In this document: one piece after another, positions 1-11,261 of the stretch | Numbering within the stretch: position 1 is the first letter of the stretch | How the letters are laid out: each line of letters opens with the position of its first letter | From: Volvox africanus | Taxonomy: Eukaryota > Chlorophyta > Chlorophyceae > Chlamydomonadales > Volvocaceae | Assembly (NCBI GenBank): GCA_030268105.1 | Contig: BSDZ01000005.1 | Span: forward strand, 186,001-250,000 | Reading direction: 5' to 3' | DNA: 64,000 bases | Notes under the pieces: model-generated | Told to the model about the DNA's origin: nothing | Seen by the model: only the letters and a program-made list of their open reading frames with translations | Databases searched by the model: none | Program-made: the position numbers and the translations under genes

Positions 1-892
1 TGTCCGTGGTTTCGGAGCTGACACCACCGTAATATGTGATGATGTCGTGTTTTCAACCACCAAGGTGGTTGTCAACGTTTCAGTTTGCTGCGGCTGTTCG
101 ACAGGCTCGTGTATTGAAGTTCCAGATCGCGATCTGGGTTTCGCTGGAGCTATAGACGTTAAGGAGGTACTGTTCTTGGCGCCCCGAAATCGTGGCAGAC
201 AAGTGGCGGAACCTGTGGCTGTCGATGGCAAAGCTCCGAAGCTTGGTGCGCCCAAACGACCCTTTTCTCGATAGTCACAATAGATGGGTTTGGTGTTTGA
301 GCTGGACCGACATGCCTGTAAGCCGCGTAAAGTCCCTTTTGCGGCTGATTTTATGTTTCGAACAAATCGGGAAGTTTTGGTGGTTGATAACACGAAATCG
401 GGGCCACAACACAAAATCGGGACAGAATAAAGTGTCCAGGGTCCCATGCTGCTAGATAAAATGCCGCCAATACCGCGCATCCAAGTTGATAAATGCATCA
501 GACACATCGCCGGGCAATGTTACCGGTGCATTTGTGTTGTCGTACTTGATAAGACCCGTAAAATTACATGAATCTTGGGGTTCCAATTATTAACGAGTAT
601 GATATTTATATTTAAATAATACAACCCAGTGTATGTTCCCTTCGTCGGAGAGTGTAGGTCCTGATGTAGGTCCATGCGGTGGGACGAGCACGGCAGAAGC
701 GAAGCGATTGATATTGGTCTGCCATTTTGCTAGGTGTATTGCTAAAGTATGTTATGATGATTTGCAGTTAGTATTCGTCTAGTAGCATAAGTACGCATCG
801 TCGCTTACTTCTTCCGAAGCGCACAGATTTTAGTGGAAAATATTGCGAGGTCCTCAACGTATTATTGTGTTTTTATTTGCCTTTTGAACGCC
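1..892. other. Intergenic or 5' flank of the exonuclease gene
   Basis: I see no convincing gene here. Short overlapping frames at 47-274 and 192-455 have no recognisable domain, and their third positions are not as GC-rich as in the real exons of this window. The right end probably holds the promoter and 5' UTR of the exonuclease gene. The frame that becomes its first exon opens just after a TAG at 830-832, so an upstream non-coding exon is possible. Confidence 0.4.
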
Positions 893-3800
893 ATGATGCT
901 TGAGAACGGCATTGGGCAATCAAGCCGTGCGTCTACCCGGTGCACAGCGTGGGTACTGCTCTCCTGCACGCGCCTGGATATCACTTGGCCCGCATCATCA
1001 CCAATCTGCCGCGCCACGCATCGGGCCTCAACGATTGCTTCTCGATCATGGTCATCGTCGTCACACAAATTTCTCGACCCATCGGGACGGAGCCAGTCCA
1101 CCTTCATGGATCCCAATTCGCGCATCATCCAAATCCCCAGAACTACCACCACTAGTGCGGTGGAAGTCCAAGTTTGGGCTGAACCTTCTGATTCGCGGCC
1201 GTTTGCAGGGCCCGCCGCTGTCAGATCCCAGGTTTATGACCACGGCGGCAGCCGTGATGGCACCACTCTGATTCCAACGAACCCCGCATTAACGATGAGG
1301 GAGAGGCGGAATACTCGTTCAGACGGTGTAGGGGTCGCCGCCAGTCGCGGTGGTGGTGACGGTGCCTCTCGTGACGGTAGCGGCGGTCGTGCAGCTAACC
1401 ACAATCACGAAAGCAGCAGAGGCAACTTATACAGTGAGAAAAAACAGTCGTCACCGCCATCGTCATCATCTTCACCCTCGATGCGTGTTGGTGTTCCGCA
1501 ACCTCCGCCACTTCAAGATCACAGCAACGGCGGCTACAAGCTGGTCTCTTCGCCATCAGAGCTCGAGGTGATGCTGGATCAGCTTGTGGCCACGGCGGCT
1601 GCAGGACACGCTGGTGGCAGTACTGGCGGCACTGGCGGTGGCAGCAGCATAATAGGCGGCAGCGCTGACAATGGGAGGGTTGGTAGCTCCGACCTCCTGC
1701 TCGGCAGTGGCTGCAGTGGTGGCGGGAACGGCCTTGGGCCCCTAGCAGTGGATTGTGAGGGTGTGGAGCTAGGGAGGCCGGGAGGCCGGCTCTGCCTGCT
1801 GCAGGTTTGTGCTTATGTGGGTCCTTGTGGGGGTGTTTTGGGATACATACGAGTGAATGTTTGAATTGGTGTGTACGCACGTGCATACACGGACATGGGC
1901 AACCTAATACCCAACCAGATAGGTACACAGCCACCGCATTGCAGCATCCTAGGTCAGGGATGACATTCAATCCCCACGGGTGGTTACCTAGCTAGCTATA
2001 TGGGTGGGTGGGCGTCCCTTAGCGGTAGGAACACACTTCCTATCTTTCCAGCTGCGGCGCCCCTATCTGCCCGTACGGGGTAAGGTAACCTCATGCGCCC
2101 GGTTTCTACCTTGACAGCCGCTCTGCAACACCGCTGCGGGCTCTACCTTGCTCATTTGTTTTATTGATGCAACTGCAGCTATCAGCCCGCTGTGGCAACA
2201 TGAGTGGTCGCACTACCGGTGGCACTACCAGCCGCAACAGCAGTGGCAGTAGCGGGAACCGCAGCAGTGGTGTCAGCATCTGGCTGGTAGATGTGGCGTC
2301 TCTCGGATGGCGGGCGTTTCAGTACCACTCCCGTCTGGATGGGGTTACAAGTCTCAAGAGCCTGATGGAGGATCCGGTGGGTAAAGAGGGGATTTGGAGA
2401 TGAACCAAACCACATGAGGGACCTTATGAGAAGGAAGGAGGAAGGTAGTTGGGGTAATTGAAATGGGATTAGTACGTGTTGTTTAGAGAACAATGACCAT
2501 GAGTCCATGGGTCCAGGAGCATGACGCACATATTCATACGTTCAATCGGCACTTCACTTGACGGCCCTGCAGTTGCAGCGCCGAAACCCTGTGGCTGCTG
2601 CTGGGAGGTTATGCATGTATAATGTAGCACGTTCTAAGTTTTATTATGTTGCAAAGTGGATCATCACGGCGGTTAGTTGGTACATCCAAGCTGGTCGGGT
2701 AGCGTTGCACTCCATTAGCACGCAAGTGGCCTCGACGCGGCCAGCAGTTTAGGCTGCGGGAGCATTAGGGCGCGGTGCAAATGAACGCAAAATGAAGATA
2801 TCTGCCATGCGCCCTGTATAGATTTGTGTGGTTCAGTATTCTAATTTGAAAATGGCCGTGGGTCCAGCTTGCAGTGCTGCATCACACCCAGCACTCTTCT
2901 GCAATCCAACCTGCATCACGCCCTTGCCTCACACGGGATATTTATGGCTGACGGCAGCATAGACCTTACAATCAGGCCTGGTAGTTACGGCAAGGTTCTG
3001 TACTTCCCTGACCAGTGGCCTGATGTATATATGCTGTGGTATTCCATCTCGACCCTGTCCAGCTTGCTCAAAAGCCTTGCTCGCTGTTAGGGACTTTGTC
3101 TACTGCCACGGTGTTAGCCGCCTCAGTGCAGTATTCATTTTGAGCGTAATCGTAAGGTTTTAAAATTTCTGTGCAAAACCTGCCGGCACCTGAAGCACCA
3201 GCAGGTGCTATGCTGCATGCCTGAATGTCCAGCTCAACCTGCTTTTGGGCCAGATATGCGTGACCAACCAAGCACACTTCCGACACGAGGCTGGTGGCTG
3301 GGGCCTGCAAGCTGGGGGCCAGGTAAGGAGGCTCCACTGCCGCCTTGACCGTCACCAGCGCTGCTTCAGGTGCTGCGGGTCCATGCAGCGACGTGACCAG
3401 GTTGTAAGGAGGCTGCAAAATAACCTTCTGGCTAATTGAAGTCGTCGCCGTGTTACTTGAAACCAACTACCCTTCTTACAGAGGAAGCCCTGGATACACA
3501 TGGGCGATATACCATAGGCGACTTGGCCATCGACCGATAGACGACTACTGGTCGTGTGGATTGTGATGGGTCTGTGTCCACATGCCACATTGTCCATGGC
3601 AGTGTGCGCAGCCGGGGCTTCCCACATCTTGCAAGTTCATCGTTTTCAAGCTGAGCCATGGTGTGGTCAACTAGGTGCAAGTGTTGTCAGGTAGCCTGCT
3701 GCCCAAGCTAATCAAGCTGCTGGACTGCTGAAGCTGTGCTGGTGACGGTCAAGGCGGCAGTGCAGCCCCTGTACCTGCCCCCCAGCAGCAGGCCCCCCCC

Positions 3801-6691
3801 TGCACCGATGTTCAGAGTATGCTTGGCTGGCCACGCATATCTGGACCTAAGTAGTGGAGATGGATGTGCTCATGGCAGAGTCCCTGGTGTTGCAGCTGCT
3901 GAAAGAGTTGTCACAGGAATTCAAGAGCATATAATCATGATATAAGAATATAAAAATGAACACCGCATTGAGGCGGCTAAAATTATGGCATGAGACCAAG
4001 TCCCTGCCAGCGTGGCTTCTGATCACGCTAGATGGTTGAGCTGGAATTTCAGCTGTATCCATTTTGAGGCAAGGGAGTGTTGCAGGTGTTGAGTGCCATG
4101 CAGCACTGCAGCTGGACTCACATCCGTTCCTTGAAAGGCAAACGTATCAGGAGGCCCGAGGGACCCGAGTACAGGGTTGCAGCCACAGCCTCAGGAACTG
4201 CAGCCGGAATTGGGCCTGACGTGAAGAGCCCTTAGCACTGCCGCTCTTGCTAGGCTCGCTCTGAGGCCACACCAGCTAGTCATTTGCACTGTTCTTACCT
4301 CGGTGTGATGTAAGATTGGTACGTTGGAGCGGCAGCCATGTTCGTGGTGCTCCTGGGTTAGTGACTGGCGGCCTGCTGCCGGGCTGCTGGTGGGTGGAAC
4401 TTTACATCTGTTTGTCAAATGGCACTCCATCCTTAAGCGGGGCGGGCCTTCCTGGTTCTACAGAGTTCCTGTGTGCAGATCTCCATCCTGTCTCGGCACC
4501 TTACCTTACAAACACCTCAGTGTCCAAACGCAAGGGCAACTAACACTACGCACCCGACCATGTGCCAGATGGCCAGAGTAGTTTGATGTGGAGATCGCGT
4601 TCTGCATTTTGCATGTGTGTTTGCAACAGGCTGTGATCAAATACCTCTATGACGTGCGACGTGACGCGCTGGCGCTCAGCTCTGAGTATGGTGTACGGAT
4701 GCGTGGCGTGGTGGACTTGCAGCTGGCTGACGTGGCGGTCAGGCAGGCAGAAGGTGGTCTGCGTGCTGGAAGTTGGGTCGAGGGCCTGGTTTCGGCGCTG
4801 TCTCGCGGGCTTGCGGCAGGTGGTCGAGCCTCCGCGCCGACATGTCTGGCGGAGGACCTTGCCATGGCCACGTCAACGTCACGTCGTTACCACCAGAGCA
4901 ACAACACGCAGGTATGTTGGAGTTCACTACAAGTATGCTGTTTTCCTGTTTCGGTATCTCATTTTGATGTTTTCCGTTATGCACGTGGTCCTCCTGGCTG
5001 ACGCGTTTTTGTCCTTTCAGAGCCCAAGTTCCGCAGTTGGTGCACCAACGCTCCTGAGGTTTTGGCCCTTCTCAATATCAGACCACATGCACCCCGTGCA
5101 GGTGTGGTCTCATCGGCCTCTCACTCCGGAGCTATGCGAGTACGCCGCCACTGACGTGCGGTACCTCCATGCACTGGCCGAGGCGCTAAGCCCGCGGATA
5201 AGCCGGGAGCTGGCGGAAAAAGTGCGTTGTTGTACCGCACGTCTTGTACGCAGGATTAGTTTAATGGCGGGAGATCGGCTAGAGGCGCGAGGGTTCCCGG
5301 GGAAATGTTGGGCCAGGCGAATGGTAGCCCGCCAGAGCCTTTCTGCCCGAATTATTGTTATTGATTGTTATTAATACGTAAAGTGAGGTAGCGGCTTTAT
5401 CTGGCGTGTGCAGGTGCTCCAGGAGAGTTCTCGCCGCACCGTCATGACGAAGATATCGAACAACAAAGACCTGCGGGCTGCAGCACCCGTGATGATAAGT
5501 CGACAAAGACCCGCAGGAGTGTCAGAGGTTTCGGCAGGCACCTGGAGGGCCCTTCAGCGCACGGGCAGCGCAGGATCAGCATCTGGCAGCGGATTCGGGG
5601 GCGGCTTAAGCCGTGACGCGGCACCGTACATGGGGCTTATGGAATGGTTAACGGCAGCGTTATTGTTGCGGTACGACCGGTGTGGACAGCCGGCGCTGGC
5701 GGTGGAGCCGCCGCTGCAAACATCAAGGACAAGCTTAGCAGGTGGTGGGCGGACGGCTGACGGATACACAGCTTCGCAACAGCAGACGGCAGCGGCCGCA
5801 CCGATGCCACCACCGCTGAATCGGTTGCAGTTCGCAGCTGAGTCCCTCAGTGGCCTGGGTTTAGGGCCAGGGTCTGTAGCGTCAGGGTCAGGAGAGCGAG
5901 CGGCAGCAGCAGGATCGCCACAGAAGCCGCAATCTGAACCAGCAGCAGGACCAGCAGCAGCGGCGGCATTTGATTCCGTGGAATCTGCGGCAGCCGGGGC
6001 AGCAACAGAAAGAGCAGTGGCACCGCCCGTCTCGTCAACATCAGCGCCAGCAGCTGCTAGAACACGAACAGTGGCAGGAGCAGGAGCAGGAGCATCGGAG
6101 CCGGTGTCGGCGTCGGCGTCGGCTATAGCAGGAGCAGTCGCCAAGCAGCTTCCGATTGCAATACCTGCTTCAGGACGGGAAGCCGCTTCAGGTGGTGCAG
6201 GAGCAGGAGCATCAGTGCCAGTGCCGATGACCTCTGCAGCAGCACCCACGGTGCAGTCGCCAACCGTGTCATCCCCGCCACTGCCACTGCCACTGTCGCG
6301 GGAAGGAGAACTACTCTGCCAAAATGGGCAACTCTCCCACGCGCACGGCACAAAGTTGTCGCTTGCCTTGATGAAGTTGTTCCATGAAACGGTGCCTGAG
6401 TCATCAGCGCTGCCGCCTGAGTCATCACCGTCATCGCCGTTACTGGTCCCGTCGGTGGAGACGCTGATGTGGGCTGAGCAATCCCTTTCACAGCTGTGGC
6501 TGGAATTTCGTGCAAAATACGACGATGTGGACCGCGATGAGGAGCAAAAGCTAGCGCGCCTTGCGGCACGATGGTTGTTGTCAAGTCAGAAGGGCCTTGT
6601 GATCCTGGCAGGAGGTCCGGGAGCCTCGGCCTCGAGCAGATCGGGGATATCGGTGCGGCGGAACCTCGGCTTACGTTGGCTGCTGGGATGA
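893..6691 (+). CDS. DEDDy 3'-5' exonuclease domain protein (EXD/Egalitarian-like)
   Basis: Exons by frame and phase: 893-1804, 2179-2376, 4630-4911, 5021-5221, 5414-6691, all phase 0, about 956 aa from the first ATG. The start is uncertain, because ATGs at 1107 and 1295 are also in frame. The ribonuclease-D-type fold reads in order: motif I AVDCEGVEL (Asp and Glu) followed by LCLLQ at the end of exon 1; WLVDVASLGW in exon 2; motif II YLYDVRRDA in exon 3; motif III CEYAATDVRYL (Tyr...Asp) in exon 4. The final Tyr makes it a DEDDy enzyme, expected to remove nucleotides from RNA or DNA 3' ends with two metal ions. The substrate cannot be told. Exon 5 adds about 425 residues rich in Ala, Gly, Ser and Pro, with a more ordered stretch near its end. 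Intron 2 is 2.25 kb and contains an inverted repeat. Confidence 0.85.
3245..3850. repeat. Inverted repeat inside exonuclease intron 2
   Basis: Bases about 3248-3366, read on the minus strand, resemble bases about 3730-3850 read on the plus strand. Both translate to VTVKAAV followed a little later by VCLxGHAYL (x = V or A). The arms are about 120 bp, clearly diverged, and separated by about 360 bp. This looks like two opposed copies of a mobile-element or gene fragment. A transcript across it could fold into a long imperfect hairpin. Confidence 0.6.
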
Positions 6692-7102
6692 TGGATGAGG
6701 ACGGATGGTTTGCTGGTGTCCGGGCGGTTGGATTGATTGCTTAGCACTTTGGGGTACCATCCAGATGGGATTGCGCGGAGCTTTTGGTTGCACCCAAATC
6801 ATTTTCAGTCTCATAACGGGGATCACCAGGAGGCTGGAGGGAATTTAAAGAAATTGACAGGGAACTTCAGACCGCATCTACATGCTGCATGCTGCTGGAG
6901 GCCAACAGACACCCGAGGCTGCCGGTCATGTGGTGGCCTCTTGAATTGTGGGATACCGGGTCTGGGAGGACGTGTGGAGCACGTTGCAAGGCCGTTGGAT
7001 AATTTTCAAAGGGCTTTAGAAGGCGGAAACCATTCTTGCTCTATATCACCTATAGGAACAGTCATTGGACGAGGCCCTCTGACAGTACGGAATCAACTGC
7101 CA

Positions 7103-7107
7103 TGTAA
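7103..7107 (+). terminator. Candidate TGTAA polyadenylation signal of the exonuclease gene
   Basis: TGTAA lies about 410 nt after the stop at 6691. TGTAA is the usual poly(A) signal in Chlamydomonadales. No cDNA end can be seen from sequence alone. Confidence 0.45.
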
Positions 7108-7402
7108 CTTTTTTAGGAAGCAATAACCGGGCTCCTGGGCAACCTATGGGACAATTATCGGTCTAGCAAAGCTGTACAATGGAACCAGCGTTAGGATAGA
7201 ACGTAGAATGTTTAAGTATAGTATGTTTATGTGACTGTTGACAAGGGCCTTATGGACAAATACAAATTTGCTGTATCATTCACGAGATCACATTCGGATT
7301 GTATTATGTATCCATTTGGAACCAGCGAAAACATCGAGTATAACTGATCCGATCGTTATTGTGTAACATATCGCCGCTAATTAAGTACGCATATCACGTA
7401 AA

Positions 7403-9830
7403 ATGCTTGCGCAACTGCGACCTTCTGTTCGCTCTGGCCGCCAAGCTTTCGGCAGTGTTCACCAGGCCATCTCAGCTCGCCCAATCGTTCGGACGCAGGT
7501 CGGCCGTCCATCGCAATTCTGCTCTTCGGGACTTCCACCGATCCGGTTCGACATTTTCACTATGTTTGTCTGGAATTGTATAAGAGACTAAAGATTTATT
7601 TCGGTGTTACACGTGGGCTATTAAAGAGCGCTGGAATTTCGCAGGCTTATGTTGAGGCATCGACGAGCTACGCTGTGTTGCAACAAGCAATTGCTTATGG
7701 TGCGTCACTTATGAAAAGTTATTTTTAGCTGCATTTGTGCTAAAATCGTTTCCGCATCTCAACCCGTGCCCACAGCTGCCGTGCTGGGGGCGGAGGGTGC
7801 GTACACCAGGTGGGAATGTAGGCGGCAACGCGTCAGCGCGATCTGGGTTCATTGTGATGTAGTTTCACCTACATTACTCCTGTATGGGAACCTATCTTCG
7901 GTAATCTGCATTATGTTTACACAAGCACGTTGATCTCCTAGCTGCTTGCCGCATCATCAACGGGAGATAAATAGTCTGAGTCTCTTCACATTGGCGCATA
8001 ATGCACTAAGTTGACCGCTTTCTTCCCAATCAGTACGCAAAATCCGTGACACGCTATTTTTTTAATCAGAATCCATTCATCCTACATTTTCTAGTCAACT
8101 GTGCAACATCAAGTGGTCCATGGTCACGGGGTCAATCTCGTATTTACATCCTCGTGCGCAGGAGTCAACTGCCTGAAGGAGCTTCTGGCAGGTGCGTCAA
8201 AGTTACTGGCCCTTGTTGGCAACTGGATATAACTCAACTCTTATCTAGCAACCCTACCTGGCAGCGCAAAAACGCCACGGGGGTTTGGGTAATGCGGGTT
8301 TTATCCTTTAAGTTCGTTTCCAGCATTGGTTTCACCATTGGGTCCGTAACTCAGGCTGGCAAATTCGACGCACCATTGCACATTGAGCGCCCATCACGGT
8401 GTTGGGGCTGCCTGGCCGTGCCCAGCCCAAGTACTGGCATGCAAACGGCCAGAGCCCCTTCAGGCTCGGACGGATACTGCACGCTTGCACGGCATCTCCG
8501 TGTCCAACCAGGATCGTTCACCGCTGTGGATTCGCTCTCAAAGTGCATGTTGGGTCCACAAAGGCGCCATCTGCTTTAGGGGCTGCAGTCACCCTGCATT
8601 CACACCCATTTGGTGTGTGTATCTGATTCCATGTCACGAACCCCACATTCCATTTCGACTCACTTTGACGACATCCGGCTTTCGACGAGCCCTACTTTTG
8701 TTTATCTGTCCGTTTGTAACAAACCTGGTCGTGTGGCGCTCAATTCCAGGCCGGAGGTGGTGCCCGTAGCTGGCGGCGTGGCAGGCACCCTAGTAGTGAG
8801 TGATGGGTGCACATGGAAACAATGGGCCATTATGGGTTTGTTCGTGAATATGTAGGGGTGTATGGTTGGCGGATGCTCAAGGTGTGCGTGACTGGGTGTG
8901 GGCAATGGGCAATGCGTATGGGTGCCTCATGGGATGCACGGAACCATGGGGCATTGATAGGCCTGGGCGTGATGAGCTTGTGCGCGTGACGGGCGACGGG
9001 CCTCACGCGATGCAACTTTGCCTTTGCCCGTGGCGTCCCCAGTCCTCTTGCCTTTGCGTGGGAGGCACGAGCGCCACCGCCCTCCTGCCATTCCTCCAAC
9101 ACGATTTTCCTGTTCATATCTATGCGCTGCATGCTTTTCTACGCAGGATTGGGGCTGTAGCAGGGCTCAACCGAACCCATATCGAACGTCTTCGCGTAAC
9201 CCCTTAACCCACAAACCCCCACATGCAGGCATCCGGTCTGGTGCTCGCTAACAACGATCTTCTCTTTACGCCCGCCTTCATTGTGGGACTTCTCACTTCG
9301 GGCGCCATGCTGGCATACTGCATTAAGCGGACAATCGACACCAGTAAGTTTATGAACGAGAAGCCGTCAAGTCAAGGGAACTGTGCAAGGCGGGAGATCA
9401 AGACATAAAAGTCAAAGGGCGGATTGTTGAAAGAAGCGGGTAGGAAACCCCGGGCGTCAATTGCGGAGATTAAGGGTCATGTTCCAGATATTGATGCCGA
9501 AAATATCATGGCTTCGCAACGCAAGTATATGTGTTAATTGCTTTGTTCCCCCTTCCTTTTATGCCCCCTATGACAACTGCACCACCACCCCCTACCGTCA
9601 TGCCGCTGCTCACCCTTAGAGCAGGATGATACCGACTGGCCAGGCCCCAAGGCATGGCCTGCTGTAATGGCCCTTATAAGCTTCTTCGCACTAAACGTCT
9701 TCATCCAGGCAATTCGGGTGAGCGTTGGATTGGTCGCATATGCTTGAGCGGATGGTGGGCAAGAAGTACCCAATAATGTACCTCTGCGCCGGGATGGTGA
9801 TCAGAGTCTTTGCAGGTGTGGAATAATTAA
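7403..9830 (+). CDS. Small two-helix membrane protein with plastid-type presequence
   Basis: Exons 7403-7498, 9229-9343, 9620-9717 and 9816-9830 join in frame to give 107 aa. Exon 1 encodes a Ser/Arg/Gln-rich N-terminus (MLAQLRPSVRSGRQAF...) without acidic residues, typical of an algal organelle presequence, ending near VRTQ. Exon 2 then encodes an Ala-Ser start and a hydrophobic segment (FTPAFIVGLLTSGAMLAYCI, about residues 46-65). Exon 3 encodes DDTDWPGPKAWP and a second hydrophobic segment (MALISFFALNVFIQAI). Phase supports the joins: the split codon across intron 2 becomes AAG (Lys). The last exon is only five codons; reading through the third donor would instead give a nine-residue tail and TGA at 9745-9747. 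I infer a thylakoid or inner-envelope protein with two helices. I do not recognise the family. Confidence 0.6.
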
Positions 9831-9955
9831 CTGTTTGTTGCTAACCCCGTCCGGCTGGTCGCAGGCTGAGCTGTAATAATTTACGTAGTGTGGAAGTGCT
9901 GCTTTGGTCTCCGAAGAACGTGGTGCACATTATGTACTGTGCAACTGGCATAGAT

Positions 9956-9960
9956 TGTAA
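9956..9960 (+). terminator. Candidate TGTAA polyadenylation signal of the small membrane protein gene
   Basis: TGTAA about 125 nt after the proposed stop at 9830, a typical distance for algal genes of this kind. It supports the idea that the gene ends here. Confidence 0.5.
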
Positions 9961-11261
9961 TCCATCAGATGAATGATGTGAAACCCTATGGGCCTTCGGA
10001 TATGTGGCACTGTCGTTTGCTAAGGTGATCACCCGCAGTTGTTTACGTTAGTAACGCACATCTGGATCTGAACAATTGTCCAGCAAATTACATGGTCTGC
10101 AAGTTACGCCGGCCACAGGCATCAGAACATTTCTTTCAACTAGGTTTCATCAAACGAGGTACTGACGGTAAACTGGCATTTTATGTAGATCACCATGCCG
10201 AATTATCGCTGGCTAAGTTAGGCAACGGTGCAAAATCTGATCTGCATCATTACACCTCGCCCTGCGCCTCCTCTTCCGCCAAGGAGCCACTGTCCAATTC
10301 GGCAAGCTTACCCGATGTAGCTGCAACCGATCAGCCACCTCGCAAGTACGCTTCTCACCCAATACAGAATATGTCTACACACGATATCCACATGAAGACC
10401 ACTGCCCCACTGCAAAGACCCCAATATCTATCTACAGCAATTAAACTGCCACGTATTTTATCGGACATCAAATCCGCCAGAACGCGGTCCGGATAAATAG
10501 CGGATGTCTTGTCAGGACCCTAACGAGAAAGATCATCCACTGTGAGAGGTTGATAAGCGTTAAATTACTGCATGCTACAAGTTAAAGATTACCAAGTCAA
10601 TTATTCAGATTTTTATTCTTCGCCGTGCCAGTTCTGCGTCTGCAGATACACCTGCCATGGATTGTACACGGCATAGCCAAAGCCAAAGCACAGCAATTGG
10701 AGCGCCTTCAGTAGAGCTGTTGAGCTCTACTGACACCGCATAAGTTGGTCAACTCTACTGCAGGTGCGGTCGACAATCCATGCATCCAAGACACTGATTG
10801 CGAGGTAACCAGTAACACCATTTGGCGCACGCATCCCCACGCGCATTGCACATCCAACACGTCGCATAAACCACCTCACAACCTTGCTGATAGGGTTTGC
10901 GGACCCACGTACGAACTTCACAGCCAGCGAACCACGTGCCTTCGCAATCACGGATATCCACGTCGTGGCGCGGACATATCATCAGCGCTGCAAATTACAG
11001 CATATGGTTCTGCCCGCATCTGTACGACATTACGACTGATGACAGCCATGATGGCATGAGGGCGCTCCTTTTGGTACCCAGCATCTCATCCGAGCAACCT
11101 AACCTACCAGCTAGCCGTGCAACGACATCCTCTGGTTAGGATCACTCCGGGTAGATCCCCGAGCGCATGCAAGCATTGTGGAATGGGCTGATGACGAGTC
11201 GCTGACCAGAATGGTGAACAGGGATTACCACGCGCCTCAAGGGTCTTATGCCTTAAGGGTC
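9961..11261. other. Region without a confident gene
   Basis: It contains a 134-codon open frame at 10092-10496 (+). This frame lacks any domain I recognise and lacks the GC-rich third positions of neighbouring exons, so I do not call it a gene. A small hairpin (AGTAGAGCT / AGCTCTACT around a 4-nt loop) lies near 10711-10732. The right end is probably ferritin 3' UTR. Confidence 0.35.
10995..10999 (-). terminator. Candidate TGTAA polyadenylation signal of ferritin
   Basis: TTACA on the plus strand reads TGTAA on the minus strand, about 265 nt after the ferritin stop codon. Confidence 0.4.

Noticed and set aside
900..1271. Two more plus-strand frames overlapping the first exonuclease exon
   Set aside because: They lack domains, and only the chosen frame leads into the exonuclease motif I and the exon 1 donor.
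5554..6351. 265-codon minus-strand frame
   Set aside because: Antisense shadow of the Ala/Gly-rich exon 5 of the exonuclease. No domain.
9018..9251. Frame just before exon 2 of the small membrane protein as a coding exon
   Set aside because: Exon 1 (7403-7498) joins 9229 in phase 0, and this frame shows no conserved character. Treated as intron 1.
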